A stretch of 64,000 bases of DNA, taken from NCBI GenBank assembly GCA_002422605.1, contig DISW01000023.1, positions 408,264 through 472,263 of the forward strand. The letters run 5' to 3'. Shown one piece after another: positions 25,114-33,581 of this stretch (the stretch's first letter is position 1; each line of letters opens with the position of its first letter). Under the pieces are notes generated by a model. It saw only the letters and a program-made list of their open reading frames with translations, was not told the DNA's origin and did no database searches. The stretch is from Bacteriovoracaceae bacterium UBA6200. GTDB taxonomy: Bacteria > Bdellovibrionota > Bacteriovoracia > Bacteriovoracales > Bacteriovoracaceae. The position numbers were made by a program, and so were the translations under genes.

Positions 25114-26056
25114 GCCTCCCTTTGAGGCGATAGAAGAAGACGTCACTGCCAGATTTGGAAGTTACCAAGGCCTGTCTTCTGATGCTCTCTATACCAACCG
25201 AAAAGATCTCTTGAATCTTTTTCAACATCCTTTGATCCAGGGGAAGCTAGTCGATCTTGGTTGTGGTACCGGCGAAGGATGTCTTGTTTATGGAAGCCTC
25301 TTCCCAGAGAGGAATGCTGTCGGGATTGATTTTGAGAAGGCGAGACTCCGGTATGGACAAGAGTTTAGGGATCAGTTCAAGATAAATAATGTTGAACTGA
25401 TTCATGGCGATTTACTCCGTGACCTTATTCCAGAGGGGGATGTCTATTTTTTATATTTCCCAACCGGTCCAGTTTTAGACCGAATGTTGAACGTACTCTA
25501 TCATCGGCAAACTCCCTTTCATTTAGTTGCCATTGAATCTCATGGTGATCTCCTTCCCAGACTTAAACTGGAGAATTGGCTGACATTAAAGGAAGAAGTG
25601 CCTCTAGAGCAGAGAAGGCATTATCCTTTTGCTTTAATCTTCGAGAGAAACTTTCATAAACGTAACGAAACTCTTTTACCGTTTGAGTTAAGTTTTAAGC
25701 ACCAGTTTCTATTAATTGAAGAGAGGGGAGAGTTGTGGATCGGGGAAACCCAAGGTCTCGAATGGACCGAGGGGGATCGATTCGAACTTTTGACTCCGCC
25801 CAGGACCATCAATTGGATGAATGTTAAAGCTGTGCTCAAGAGCGAGAACTTAACTGAAAACGAAAGTCTTGCGTGCAAACTTCGTCATAAAGGGGAGCTT
25901 GAGTTTGAGACTGTAAGGGGAAAGACTCAGGGGATCATTCGCAAAATAATGAGATCTTCAACCTTTCGGGTGGAAATTTCAACAGGGGAGCAGGTAGAAT
26001 GGAATGAGATTTTGACTATCAAAAAAGGTTCCCATCTATGCTACGTATCTTCTTAG
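25076..26056 (+). CDS. SAM-dependent methyltransferase of unknown target
   Basis: The 326-residue protein has a class I methyltransferase core: L-V-D-L-G-C-G-T-G-E-G (about residues 62-72), V-G-I-D-F-E post-I acidic residue, and G-D-L-L-R. A C-terminal ~120-residue extension (with W-I-G-E-T-Q-G) is unassigned. It overlaps the preceding barrel gene by 38 bases and the next lipoprotein gene by 19, strong signs of translational coupling in one operon. Confidence 0.75.
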   Translation: MNSSLPRFWEHFKPPFEAIEEDVTARFGSYQGLSSDALYTNRKDLLNLFQHPLIQGKLVDLGCGTGEGCLVYGSLFPERNAVGIDFEKARLRYGQEFRDQFKINNVELIHGDLLRDLIPEGDVYFLYFPTGPVLDRMLNVLYHRQTPFHLVAIESHGDLLPRLKLENWLTLKEEVPLEQRRHYPFALIFERNFHKRNETLLPFELSFKHQFLLIEERGELWIGETQGLEWTEGDRFELLTPPRTINWMNVKAVLKSENLTENESLACKLRHKGELEFETVRGKTQGIIRKIMRSSTFRVEISTGEQVEWNEILTIKKGSHLCYVSS

Positions 26057-27051
26057 CTCTTCTTTTTATTTCCTCATGTTCAATGGGTACCATCAATAGT
26101 GGTGGCGAAAGAAAATATTTATATGATGTTCAAAGGGAGTATACCTCGGAGCAGCTCAGGGAGCTTTCTCCTCAAGTGGTTATGACTTCCCTGAGAGAAC
26201 CTAAAGTTGGTAAGCTTGATGAACTTTTTGGTCCGGGGCAAAATCCTCTTAAAAGAGTAGGGATCATCATTTTTGAATCCATGATTCAACCAACACGGGG
26301 AGGTCTTGCCGGCAATGATCTGGTTTATCTTTCAGAGGCTGGTAAACAACTCCTGACTGAAAAACTATTAAGCGTCTGGGAGGAAGTTTTTGGTATTGTG
26401 GCCCCTCGCCTTAATTATGTTTCACTGAATGCAGTTAAGAAGGCCCCTTCTTTTAACAAGTATGGTTCTGCCGAAAAAGATTACGTTTTGAGTTCTCGTG
26501 CTGCCCTTGCTCCGGATGATATCTTTTTTCTGGATTCTGGTAGAAAAACCACAACTACAACTCTGCTAAATCCTCGCGGCGCCCGTGATATGTCATTTGC
26601 CTTGGTTCCTGCCACTGAGCTAATGAGTGGACCGAAGTGGTCCGAGCATCAAAAACATTTTCTGAACGATGTTTCAAAAGACCTTAACTTTGATGCTCTA
26701 ATCATTGTCATGAGTGAATTATCATGGACGAGTGCCCATACTGATAAACATAGTGGGGTGGCTTTCCCGGAAGAGATGATTGTAAAAATTAAAGCATCAA
26801 CTCTCGTTCCCCTTCATTCCTATCATAAACGATTGGAAAAGCTTAAAATGAAAGAACTTCCGAGTGTGACACTTGCCTACAGGACTTATGAATCAGAAAT
26901 CAGAAATCCTGTTTTTATTTCAGTCCCGGAAGAGCAAAAGAACTTTGAAACGATTGAAACAGAAATCCTTTCCCCCTTACTTAAGACCTATAAAGACCTT
27001 ACTATCATGACAATAATGAAACTCAGTGAAGATCTGAAAAAGACCTGGTGA
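26038..27051 (+). CDS. Putative lipoprotein of unknown function
   Basis: A 337-residue protein with a lipobox-like I-S-S-C-S at about residues 11-15 after a short hydrophobic leader, so it is probably lipid-anchored. No catalytic motif is recognised; the body is mixed alpha/beta with W-S-E-H-Q-K and a long region of parallel-looking strands. It sits between the methyltransferase (19-base overlap) and ThrE (one base apart), in the surface-protease operon. Confidence 0.68.
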   Translation: MLRIFLALLFISSCSMGTINSGGERKYLYDVQREYTSEQLRELSPQVVMTSLREPKVGKLDELFGPGQNPLKRVGIIIFESMIQPTRGGLAGNDLVYLSEAGKQLLTEKLLSVWEEVFGIVAPRLNYVSLNAVKKAPSFNKYGSAEKDYVLSSRAALAPDDIFFLDSGRKTTTTTLLNPRGARDMSFALVPATELMSGPKWSEHQKHFLNDVSKDLNFDALIIVMSELSWTSAHTDKHSGVAFPEEMIVKIKASTLVPLHSYHKRLEKLKMKELPSVTLAYRTYESEIRNPVFISVPEEQKNFETIETEILSPLLKTYKDLTIMTIMKLSEDLKKTW

Positions 27052-27052
27052 A

Positions 27053-28264
27053 ATGGAAGACCTTGAGTTCAAACGGAAAGTAAAATTTATCCTTCGATTC
27101 GGTAAGGCTTTGCATGCCAGTGGGGCCCCCTCACATACGCTTGAAGGTACCATGAGTGATATGTGTCAGATGATGGATATCCGGGGCTCATTCGTTTCTC
27201 AGCCAACTGCCATCCTTTCAAGTTTTTCAAATGGTGAAGAAGAAATCACTCGTATCGAAAGAGTTGAGCCAGTGAGTGTTAATCTTGGAAGACTTGCACA
27301 TATCGATCAGATTTCCCGTGAAGTCATTTTAAATGAAGTATCCTATGAAGATGGGTATCAAAAACTAGATGATATTTTGAATGCCCCTGAACCTTTTGGT
27401 AAACGCATTCGTGTCATGTATTACTTGTTTTCGACTTCCGGATTTATGATTCTCTTCGGCGGTACATGGGGCGATCTCTTTGCGTCCATGATCGTGGGGG
27501 TATTAATGGGTTTGATCGTTTTGTTCAAACCTCAGGGGACCATGGCCCAATTGGTAGAAGCCATTGTGGCGGTGATTGCGAGCTTTGCGACCTATCTCCT
27601 GGCCAAATTATGGCCCGGTCTAAATGTAGGAGTAGTCATCCTTTCTAGTTTAATCATCTTCATGCCAGGTCTTTTCATCACCAATGCTATAGCTGAAATT
27701 GCGGCCCAGCACCTCGTCTCTGGAACAGCACGTTTGGTTGGTGGGGTGATGATTCTTTTAAAATTAACCTTTGGTGTATTCATCGGAAGCAAACTAGCAA
27801 GCTGGTTTCACTACCAGCCTCTTGATATAGGTTTTGAAGTTATCCCTCTCTGGGTTACTTATGCGACTCTTCCTCTTACGGCCCTTATGTCTCAAGTGAG
27901 CTTCAAAGCGAATAAAGAAGATTGGAAGTGGATTACTGGTGCGGGGATCTTTGGATTCCTTTGTTCAAAACTTGGGGCCCACTATCTAGGACCGGAATTA
28001 GGTATGTTCTTTGGCGGCACTTGTGTCGGAGGGATGAGTAATATTTTTGCTCGTATAACCAATAAGCCATCAAGTATTTTTCATTACCCTGGTATCATTC
28101 TTCTGGTTCCCGGTTCTGTAGGATATCGCTCTTTCAGTTTTATGATGGAAAGGGACGTAGTCGGCGGATTAGGGACGGCCTTCACAATGGTAACGCTTGC
28201 CCTGGCCCTGGTGGTGGGACTCTTTTTCGGTAACATTCTTATCAAGCCAAGACGAGCCCTTTAA
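27053..28264 (+). CDS. thrE: Threonine/serine exporter (ThrE) with both domains
   Basis: The 403-residue protein combines the N-terminal soluble domain (F-G-K-A-L-H-A-S-G-A-P-S-H-x-L-E signature, about residues 15-30) with membrane segments from about residue 120 on, including the second ThrE domain (L-V-P-G-S-V-G-Y-R). The family exports threonine and serine. It ends the five-gene run that starts with the LysR gene. Why an amino-acid exporter goes with a surface protease is not clear; disposal of digested amino acids would be one idea. Confidence 0.9.
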   Translation: MEDLEFKRKVKFILRFGKALHASGAPSHTLEGTMSDMCQMMDIRGSFVSQPTAILSSFSNGEEEITRIERVEPVSVNLGRLAHIDQISREVILNEVSYEDGYQKLDDILNAPEPFGKRIRVMYYLFSTSGFMILFGGTWGDLFASMIVGVLMGLIVLFKPQGTMAQLVEAIVAVIASFATYLLAKLWPGLNVGVVILSSLIIFMPGLFITNAIAEIAAQHLVSGTARLVGGVMILLKLTFGVFIGSKLASWFHYQPLDIGFEVIPLWVTYATLPLTALMSQVSFKANKEDWKWITGAGIFGFLCSKLGAHYLGPELGMFFGGTCVGGMSNIFARITNKPSSIFHYPGIILLVPGSVGYRSFSFMMERDVVGGLGTAFTMVTLALALVVGLFFGNILIKPRRAL

Positions 28265-28306
28265 TTTAAGACCCATTTTTGCCCTCTTGAGGCTGGTCCT
28301 ATGGTA

Positions 28307-28329
28307 GGGGCATACTAAAGTATGACCCC
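28307..28329. repeat. Inverted repeat before the metzincin lipoprotein
   Basis: GGGGCATACT (28307-28316) pairs with AGTATG-A-CCCC (28319-28329), ten pairs with a single bulged A. It sits 20 bases before the start codon and has no T-run. It could be an operator or a leader hairpin. Confidence 0.5.
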
Positions 28330-28347
28330 GAAACCAAGGATGGTTAG

Positions 28348-29028
28348 ATGGCCAAGCTCATTGTACTTACCGTATTGTCGCTCTTTCTTTTCAGTTGTAA
28401 TAATTCCGAGTGTCAGACTCAACAAGAAAAAAGTTCAGAAAATCAGGCCGCTGCTTGTCCTGCCCCTGAACCTGAGCCCGAACCAGTACCGGAGCCCCTT
28501 CCAGATGAAGGGGAGGAAGTCCCTCATGAAGCCTTGATCTTCGATGCTAAGGTAGATCTCTTTAATTTCGAGAGGCTTGATGAGGATAAAGTTCTTAAAG
28601 CGATCGAGATTATCAAAACAGTGATTGCGACCAAAGAATTCCGGGATCAAGTCATTGGTTACACCTATCAAGGTAAGAAAACTTTTGTCGATAATAAGGG
28701 ATTTTCCAATCAACAAATTTATCAAATGCTCCTCGACGGTAAAGAAGATCTTAGACCTGAAATCGATCATGAGATGGATTTAGAGCTGGAGCTTTATTAT
28801 TCCTGGACCAGTACGGTTGGTTATACGACGGCCAATTCACTTCGCATTTTTATGAATACCAAGTTCTTTGATAACTATTCACCGGCTCAAGTGGCAGGGA
28901 ATGTGTTCCATGAATGGATTCATAAGCTTGGGTTTACTCATGATAGTTCTTATTCAGTCAGTAGGGATTCATCAGTTCCCTATGCAATTGGATATATCAT
29001 GCGTGATTTGGGACGAAAGTATGAGTAG
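28348..29028 (+). CDS. Lipoprotein with metzincin-type zinc motif
   Basis: The lipobox L-F-S-C (Cys 17) is followed by a Pro/Glu linker of E-P repeats (about residues 38-58) and a folded domain. H188-E-W-I-H192-K-L-G195-F-T-H198 matches the metzincin zinc consensus HExxHxxGxxH exactly, with a following Asp and a downstream Met (Y-I-M-R-D-L-G) where a Met-turn would be. It is likely a membrane-tethered zinc protease. The hydrolase activity is inferred from the motif only. Confidence 0.8.
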   Translation: MAKLIVLTVLSLFLFSCNNSECQTQQEKSSENQAAACPAPEPEPEPVPEPLPDEGEEVPHEALIFDAKVDLFNFERLDEDKVLKAIEIIKTVIATKEFRDQVIGYTYQGKKTFVDNKGFSNQQIYQMLLDGKEDLRPEIDHEMDLELELYYSWTSTVGYTTANSLRIFMNTKFFDNYSPAQVAGNVFHEWIHKLGFTHDSSYSVSRDSSVPYAIGYIMRDLGRKYE

Positions 29029-29054
29029 ATGTGGAAAAAATCCACATCTTCTTT
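29028..29054 (+). terminator. Rho-independent terminator
   Basis: GATGTGGA (29028-29035) and TCCACATC (29041-29048) form an eight-bp stem with an A5 loop followed by a T-rich run, starting within the metzincin gene's stop codon. Confidence 0.75.
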
Positions 29055-29100
29055 GGTAAAATCATTCGTTAGTCATGGCATCGTTTATGCTCTTAAAAGG

Positions 29101-29121
29101 AAAGGGATAAAGTATCCCTTT
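29101..29121 (+). repeat. Leader hairpin before the acidic protein gene
   Basis: AAAGGGATA (29101-29109) pairs perfectly with TATCCCTTT (29113-29121) around an AAG loop, ending three bases before the CAGGGAGG ribosome site of the gene at 29135. Confidence 0.55.
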
Positions 29122-29134
29122 CAGGGAGGACACG

Positions 29135-29443
29135 ATGAATGAAAATAAAAATGACGAATGGTCTGAAAATCAAGAACACTCTACTTTTTTTGATCAGGCC
29201 GATGGCAATCTTGAAAAAAAACTTCAAAATGCTCAGCCTAACAAAGGCAAAGAGACTGAGAAACTCTCTTCTGGTGTTATGTCGGATGCAGAAAGTGAAG
29301 TTTTAGAGAATGAAGAAGCTTCTCTTCAGGATGACTCTTATTCATTTGATGAAGACAACACCGGTAGCGAAGATTATCACGATGCAGGAGGAGAAAATTC
29401 CGGAGAACTCGATTTTGATAATGATCAAGATTACATCCAGTGA
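29135..29443 (+). CDS. Small acidic, disordered protein
   Basis: The 102-residue protein is very rich in Asp, Glu, Asn, Ser and Gln and nearly lacks hydrophobic runs, so it is probably intrinsically disordered and cytoplasmic. The ribosome site GGGAGG is strong. No family recognised; acidic tail-like proteins can bind basic partners, which is only a guess here. Confidence 0.55.
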   Translation: MNENKNDEWSENQEHSTFFDQADGNLEKKLQNAQPNKGKETEKLSSGVMSDAESEVLENEEASLQDDSYSFDEDNTGSEDYHDAGGENSGELDFDNDQDYIQ

Positions 29444-29535
29444 TGGTGTAAATGTTGGGTCACCTTAAACTTAGCTAAAGATAAGACCATTTATAATTCA
29501 TTTACATGTGTCTTCGTAAGATTCGCTTTGCACCT

Positions 29536-29550
29536 TATGACACTGTCATA
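29536..29550. repeat. 15-bp palindrome upstream of a lipoprotein gene
   Basis: TATGACA and TGTCATA flank a single C. The centre is about 100 bases before the start at 29641, in an otherwise A/T-rich gap (29444-29608). It may be a regulator-binding site. Confidence 0.35.
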
Positions 29551-29608
29551 CCTTAGTAAGTAAAAGTGTAAGATTTTTATTTGAGGTATTTGTGTTTTTT
29601 CCTGATAG

Positions 29609-29639
29609 GTTTCTCCTGTTTTTTAAACAGAGGAGAAAC
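29609..29639 (+). promoter_or_regulatory. Leader hairpin burying the ribosome site of the next lipoprotein gene
   Basis: GTTTCTCC (29609-29616) pairs with GGAGAAAC (29632-29639), and TGTTT (29617-29621) with AAACA (29625-29629), leaving only a GA bulge and a three-T loop. The right arm contains the Shine-Dalgarno GGAG, and the ATG follows one base later. This would strongly limit translation unless opened. Confidence 0.55.
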
Positions 29640-29640
29640 T

Positions 29641-30153
29641 ATGAAACTCGCGTCCCTGATTTTTATTGTAATGCTCTCCGTTTCTTGCGGAAAAGACGGC
29701 GGTAGTGGAGGAGGAGGAGGATCTAAAGATTCTCGAACCAATGCTGAGTCCGGATTATGTAATTTAAATGGGAGGGAAGTGGCCTGCGAGTCGATGAGAG
29801 GTGCCGATGGACAAGGGGTTGATCTCTTAGAGTCCATGATTGAAGTTCCTGTAAAAATCTCTGGTGCTGATATCCAATTCATGGCCGATAAAACTTCCAC
29901 TGCACAAGGAAGACGTATCGCTTGTAATATTAAAGTTAAGTCAGGCGAGGTCTACCGATATGCCTTAAGAGGTGATTCACTCATCCTTATGACAGGTGAA
30001 GGTAGCTATGAGTATAAAAGACTTAATAGTGGAACCGGTCTTAGCGGTGCCTGGAAATGGCAGGGTTATGTTGATGATGGCGCCCATATGTTAAGACAAA
30101 TAACTTTTCTTGGTGAGACTCGAGTAGTGATCCGTTATAATTGTGAGCTGTAA
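29641..30153 (+). CDS. Small lipoprotein with polyglycine linker
   Basis: Starting at 29641, the 170-residue protein has a lipobox S-V-S-C (Cys 16) followed by K-D-G-G-S and a run of glycines, then a domain with four Cys (C-N-L-N-G-R-E-V-A-C pair; C-N-I and C-E-L). The Cys pattern suggests two disulfides. It is unlike any family I know. Expression may be controlled by the leader hairpin. Confidence 0.6.
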   Translation: MKLASLIFIVMLSVSCGKDGGSGGGGGSKDSRTNAESGLCNLNGREVACESMRGADGQGVDLLESMIEVPVKISGADIQFMADKTSTAQGRRIACNIKVKSGEVYRYALRGDSLILMTGEGSYEYKRLNSGTGLSGAWKWQGYVDDGAHMLRQITFLGETRVVIRYNCEL

Positions 30154-30154
30154 T

Positions 30155-30184
30155 AATAATGGGGCCCGTTTGGGCCCCGTTATT
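30155..30184. terminator. Hairpin terminator between convergent genes
   Basis: AATAATGGGGCCC and GGGCCCCGTTATT form a 13-bp stem (30155-30167, 30172-30184) with a GTTT loop. It separates the lipoprotein gene from fadA on the other strand; T-runs are weak on both sides. Confidence 0.75.
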
Positions 30185-30186
30185 AA

Positions 30187-31359
30187 TTAAGATAAGTTTT
30201 CTATAACAGTTGCAACACCTTGACCTAAACCAATACACATTGTGGCCAGACCGTACTTCTTGTTATTTTGACGAAGCTGATGAGCAAGAGTTCCAGTGAT
30301 TCGAGCACCTGAACAACCGAGTGGATGTCCTAAGGCAATCGCTCCTCCATTAAGATTAACTCTCTTGTCAGCAGTATCTAGTAATCCCAGATCTTTCAGA
30401 ACAGGAATCGATTGGGCCGCAAAGGCTTCATTCAGTTCAATGATGTCCATCTGATCCATTTTAAGGCCTGCTCGTTCCAATGCTTTTTTAGAAGAAGCAA
30501 CCGGCCCATAACCCATGATACTCGGCTCACAACCAGTGCTTGCCATGGCAAGAATTTTTGCCAGAGGTTTAAGTCCAAGGGCACGGGCCTTCTCTTCTGA
30601 CATAACAATCACGCATGAAGCGCCATCAGATAGAGCAGAAGAGTTACCTGCTGTGACGGTACCGTTTTTTGGATCAAAGACTGCAGGGAGTTTTCCCAAA
30701 GTCTCAACAGTTGTTTCAGGACGAATCACTTCATCAATACTAATCATAGAAGGAACACCCAGATCATCATGACCCGGAGTTGCCACAATTTCATCCTTAA
30801 AGCGGCCCTGAATTGTTGCTTCATGGGCCTTACGATGAGAAGCCGCTGCAAATTCATCTTGCTGCTGACGGGTGACTCCGTGGATTCTTCCAAGAAGTTC
30901 GGCCGTAAGTCCCATTGAGCCCGCTCCCCTGGAAGTGGTCTTAGCAAGGGCCGGGTTGAAGTCCACACCATAGGTCATAGGTACGTGGCCCATGTGTTCT
31001 ACACCGCCACAGAGATAGAAATCTCCCTGGCCTGACCAGATACCTTGAGTCGCCATGTGAATGGCCGTCATGGAAGAACCACAAAGGCGGTTAACTGTCT
31101 GAGCAGAAACCGTTTTAGGAATTTCTGTCAGAAGCTGAGCGTTTCGGCCGATGTTATAACACTGCTCAAGAGTTTGCTGAACGCAGCCCCAGATAATGTC
31201 TTCAATTTCTGCAGGATTCACCTGAGGATTTCTTTTTAAAATTTCACGCATCAAGTGGGCAGAGAGATCTTCCGCGCGGATATTTCTGTAATTACCGGCC
31301 TTGGATCTTGCCATCGGTGTTCTAACGGCATCTACAATTACTGCATTTTTCATATTCAT
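30187..31359 (-). CDS. fadA: Acetyl-CoA acyltransferase, FadA type
   Basis: Thiolase of 390 residues with active Cys93 (R-L-C-G-S-S), the G-N-S-S-A-L-S-D-G-A region, and C-terminal G-H-P-L-G-C-S-G-A-R and C-I-G-L-G-Q-G. It begins six bases after fadB and cleaves 3-ketoacyl-CoA. A FadI-type second thiolase is at 10.3 kb. Confidence 0.95.
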   Translation of the reverse strand: MNMKNAVIVDAVRTPMARSKAGNYRNIRAEDLSAHLMREILKRNPQVNPAEIEDIIWGCVQQTLEQCYNIGRNAQLLTEIPKTVSAQTVNRLCGSSMTAIHMATQGIWSGQGDFYLCGGVEHMGHVPMTYGVDFNPALAKTTSRGAGSMGLTAELLGRIHGVTRQQQDEFAAASHRKAHEATIQGRFKDEIVATPGHDDLGVPSMISIDEVIRPETTVETLGKLPAVFDPKNGTVTAGNSSALSDGASCVIVMSEEKARALGLKPLAKILAMASTGCEPSIMGYGPVASSKKALERAGLKMDQMDIIELNEAFAAQSIPVLKDLGLLDTADKRVNLNGGAIALGHPLGCSGARITGTLAHQLRQNNKKYGLATMCIGLGQGVATVIENLS

Positions 31360-31365
31360 TTCCTC

Positions 31366-33510
31366 TTAATAATAAGTTTTGTTTTCCGCTGCAAGACCCT
31401 TCATGAATGGAGTGAACTCATACATGTGGCCAATGCCGTGATACTTCTTGCTTTCTTCCTCAAGTTTCTTCAACCCAATAGTATCAGCATATTTAAGAGC
31501 GCCGGCGCGGAATGGAGGGAAGCCTAAGCCTAAAAGTAGACCCATATCAACTTCCACCTGGGTGTTAACGATTTTATCTTCCAGACAGCGAGAAGATTCG
31601 ATAATCATCGGAATCATCATACGCATGATGATCTCTTCATCAGTTACTTCTGTTTGTTTTTTGATGACTGGTTTAATAAGTTCATAAACAGCAGGATTAA
31701 CTTTCTTAACAGGTTTCCCTTTCTTGTCTGTTTCGTATTCATAGAAACCAAGACTGTTCTTTTGGCCAAATCTCTTATTCTCATACATGACTTCAAGAAT
31801 GTTCTTGGAGGTGTAGGCCATACGATCGGGGAAAGCGTCTGCCATGATTTTTGAAGCGTGAACTCCTGTATCAATTCCTACCACATCAAGAAGGTAGGCC
31901 GGACCCATAGGCCAGCCAAATTTTTCCATGACTTTATCGATGCGTTGAAAATCCACACCATCTTCAATCAGATGAACAAATCCTTTAAAATAAGGGAAAA
32001 GAATCCGGTTCACTAAAAAACCTGCGCAGTCATTAACGACGATGGGAGTTTTTCCCATTTGATTGGCGTAATTCACGGCCTGTGCGATGGTTTCTTCAGA
32101 GGTTTTTGCTCCTCTGATAATTTCAACCAGTGGCATGCGGTGAACAGGATTAAAGAAGTGCATCCCGCAGAATTTTTCCGGGCGTGAAAGTCCTTCCGCT
32201 AGTTTCGTGATCGAAATAGTTGACGTATTGGAAGCAAGAATTGTTTCCGGAGTTGTGACTTTTTCGACATCGGCGAGAACGGCCTTTTTTATCTTTTCAT
32301 TTTCTACCACAGCTTCCACCACAAATTGTGTGTTGGTAAAGTCTGCATAGGAAAGAGTAGGAGAAATACTGGAAATAATTTTTGCCATTTTATCCGGAGA
32401 AGTTTTTTTCCTTTCTAGTGCTTTAAGAAGGATTTTTCCAGCTTCATTCATTCCGAGATCAAGCTGCTCTTGTTTAATGTCTTTCATCAGAACCGGAACA
32501 CCAGAAGAAGCTGACTGGTAAGCAATCCCGCCTCCCATAATCCCTGCACCTAGAACCGCACCCATCTTGGTTGGTGCCGCATTCTGAGTAATTTTCTTAG
32601 AAACTTTTTTAAGATACTGATCTCCCAGAAAAACCTGAGTCAGGCATTCTGCGGTTTTCGTTTGAGCGCAAGCTGCAAAGGTTTCATGCTCTAGAAGAAG
32701 AGCTCCTGCGCGGTCAAGGCGAGCTGCCTTCTGCATTGTCTCAACGGCTTTTACTGGTGCCGGGTAATGAGGACCTGCTGCTGCGGCAACAAAACCTTTC
32801 CCGCCATCAAAACTCATCATGGATTCAATTTTATCTAGCTTGAGTGGAGATTTTTTTTGCTCGACTCTCGCTTTCCAGTCAAGCTCACCGCTAATACATT
32901 TTTCAAGGAGAGCGAGACCCGCGGCTTCAAGTTTTGAGTCTTCAATAATGCCGTCAATGGCCCCTAACTTCATGGCAGCTTCCGCTTTATTGTGTTTACC
33001 ACTTGTGATCCACTCAATTGCGTTATCAGCTCCGATCAAACGAGGAAGACGAACAGTTCCGCCCCAACCAGGAATAATTCCTAATTTAGTTTCAGGCAGT
33101 CCCATGGCGGCTTTGGGTGAGGCGAGACGATAATCCATTGTGAGTGTAACTTCGCAGCCACCACCTAAGGCAAATCCATTAACCAGAGCGACTTTTGGAA
33201 AAGGTAGATCTTCATAACCGTTAAAAATATCGTTAATGCCTGCGATCCAGGTCTTCATTTCTTCTTCAGTCTTTTTAAAGTGTCCAAGAAATTCAGTAAT
33301 GTCTGCTCCAAAGATAAAACCACTTGGTTTTCCTGAAGTAAAAAGAAGGCCTCGGGCCTTTTGCTTCTTAATTACCTCGAGCATTTCACCCATTTCATTC
33401 AGGGAAACAGCATTGAGTACGTTGGCGCTTTGATCTTTTAAATCATAAGTGATTTTTAAAATATCGTGGGGGAGAGTTTCCAGGCGAAAGGCCTGACCGT
33501 TAAACAACAT
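31366..33510 (-). CDS. fadB: Fatty acid oxidation complex alpha subunit (enoyl-CoA hydratase / 3-hydroxyacyl-CoA dehydrogenase)
   Basis: Residues 1-300 carry a crotonase domain (F-A-L-G-G-G-C-E and G-I-I-P-G-W-G-G-T oxyanion regions). Residues about 315-500 are the NAD domain with G-A-G-I-M-G-G-G-I, then H-F-F-N-P-V-H-R-M-P-L-V-E, the dehydrogenase signature, and a C-terminal helical half. The length (714) fits FadB. With fadA it forms the alpha2-beta2 complex in beta-oxidation. No acyl-CoA dehydrogenase or ligase is in the window. Confidence 0.95.
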   Translation of the reverse strand: MLFNGQAFRLETLPHDILKITYDLKDQSANVLNAVSLNEMGEMLEVIKKQKARGLLFTSGKPSGFIFGADITEFLGHFKKTEEEMKTWIAGINDIFNGYEDLPFPKVALVNGFALGGGCEVTLTMDYRLASPKAAMGLPETKLGIIPGWGGTVRLPRLIGADNAIEWITSGKHNKAEAAMKLGAIDGIIEDSKLEAAGLALLEKCISGELDWKARVEQKKSPLKLDKIESMMSFDGGKGFVAAAAGPHYPAPVKAVETMQKAARLDRAGALLLEHETFAACAQTKTAECLTQVFLGDQYLKKVSKKITQNAAPTKMGAVLGAGIMGGGIAYQSASSGVPVLMKDIKQEQLDLGMNEAGKILLKALERKKTSPDKMAKIISSISPTLSYADFTNTQFVVEAVVENEKIKKAVLADVEKVTTPETILASNTSTISITKLAEGLSRPEKFCGMHFFNPVHRMPLVEIIRGAKTSEETIAQAVNYANQMGKTPIVVNDCAGFLVNRILFPYFKGFVHLIEDGVDFQRIDKVMEKFGWPMGPAYLLDVVGIDTGVHASKIMADAFPDRMAYTSKNILEVMYENKRFGQKNSLGFYEYETDKKGKPVKKVNPAVYELIKPVIKKQTEVTDEEIIMRMMIPMIIESSRCLEDKIVNTQVEVDMGLLLGLGFPPFRAGALKYADTIGLKKLEEESKKYHGIGHMYEFTPFMKGLAAENKTYY

Positions 33511-33516
33511 AATGAC

Positions 33517-33561
33517 TCCTTCATCAGACTAAAATAGAAAATATTATACTCTGATGAAGGA
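33517..33561 (-). promoter_or_regulatory. Dyad and -10 box of the fadBA operon
   Basis: TCCTTCATCAG (33517-33527) and CTGATGAAGGA (33551-33561) are perfect 11-bp arms 23 bases apart. On the minus strand, a TATAAT box (33548-33543) lies between them and the proximal arm includes the fadB ribosome site GAAGGAG. A repressor gripping both arms would block polymerase; an RNA hairpin is less likely because the start site would be inside the loop. Confidence 0.55.
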
Positions 33562-33581
33562 AAAAATTCTAAGAGAGAATA

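Noticed and set aside
29581..29640. Upstream TTG start of the lipoprotein at 29641
   Set aside because: The ATG at 29641 has GAGGAG and gives a clean lipobox; the extension reads through the leader hairpin.
32819..33433. Plus-strand frames within fadB
   Set aside because: They run antisense to conserved crotonase coding sequence and have no ribosome site or family match.
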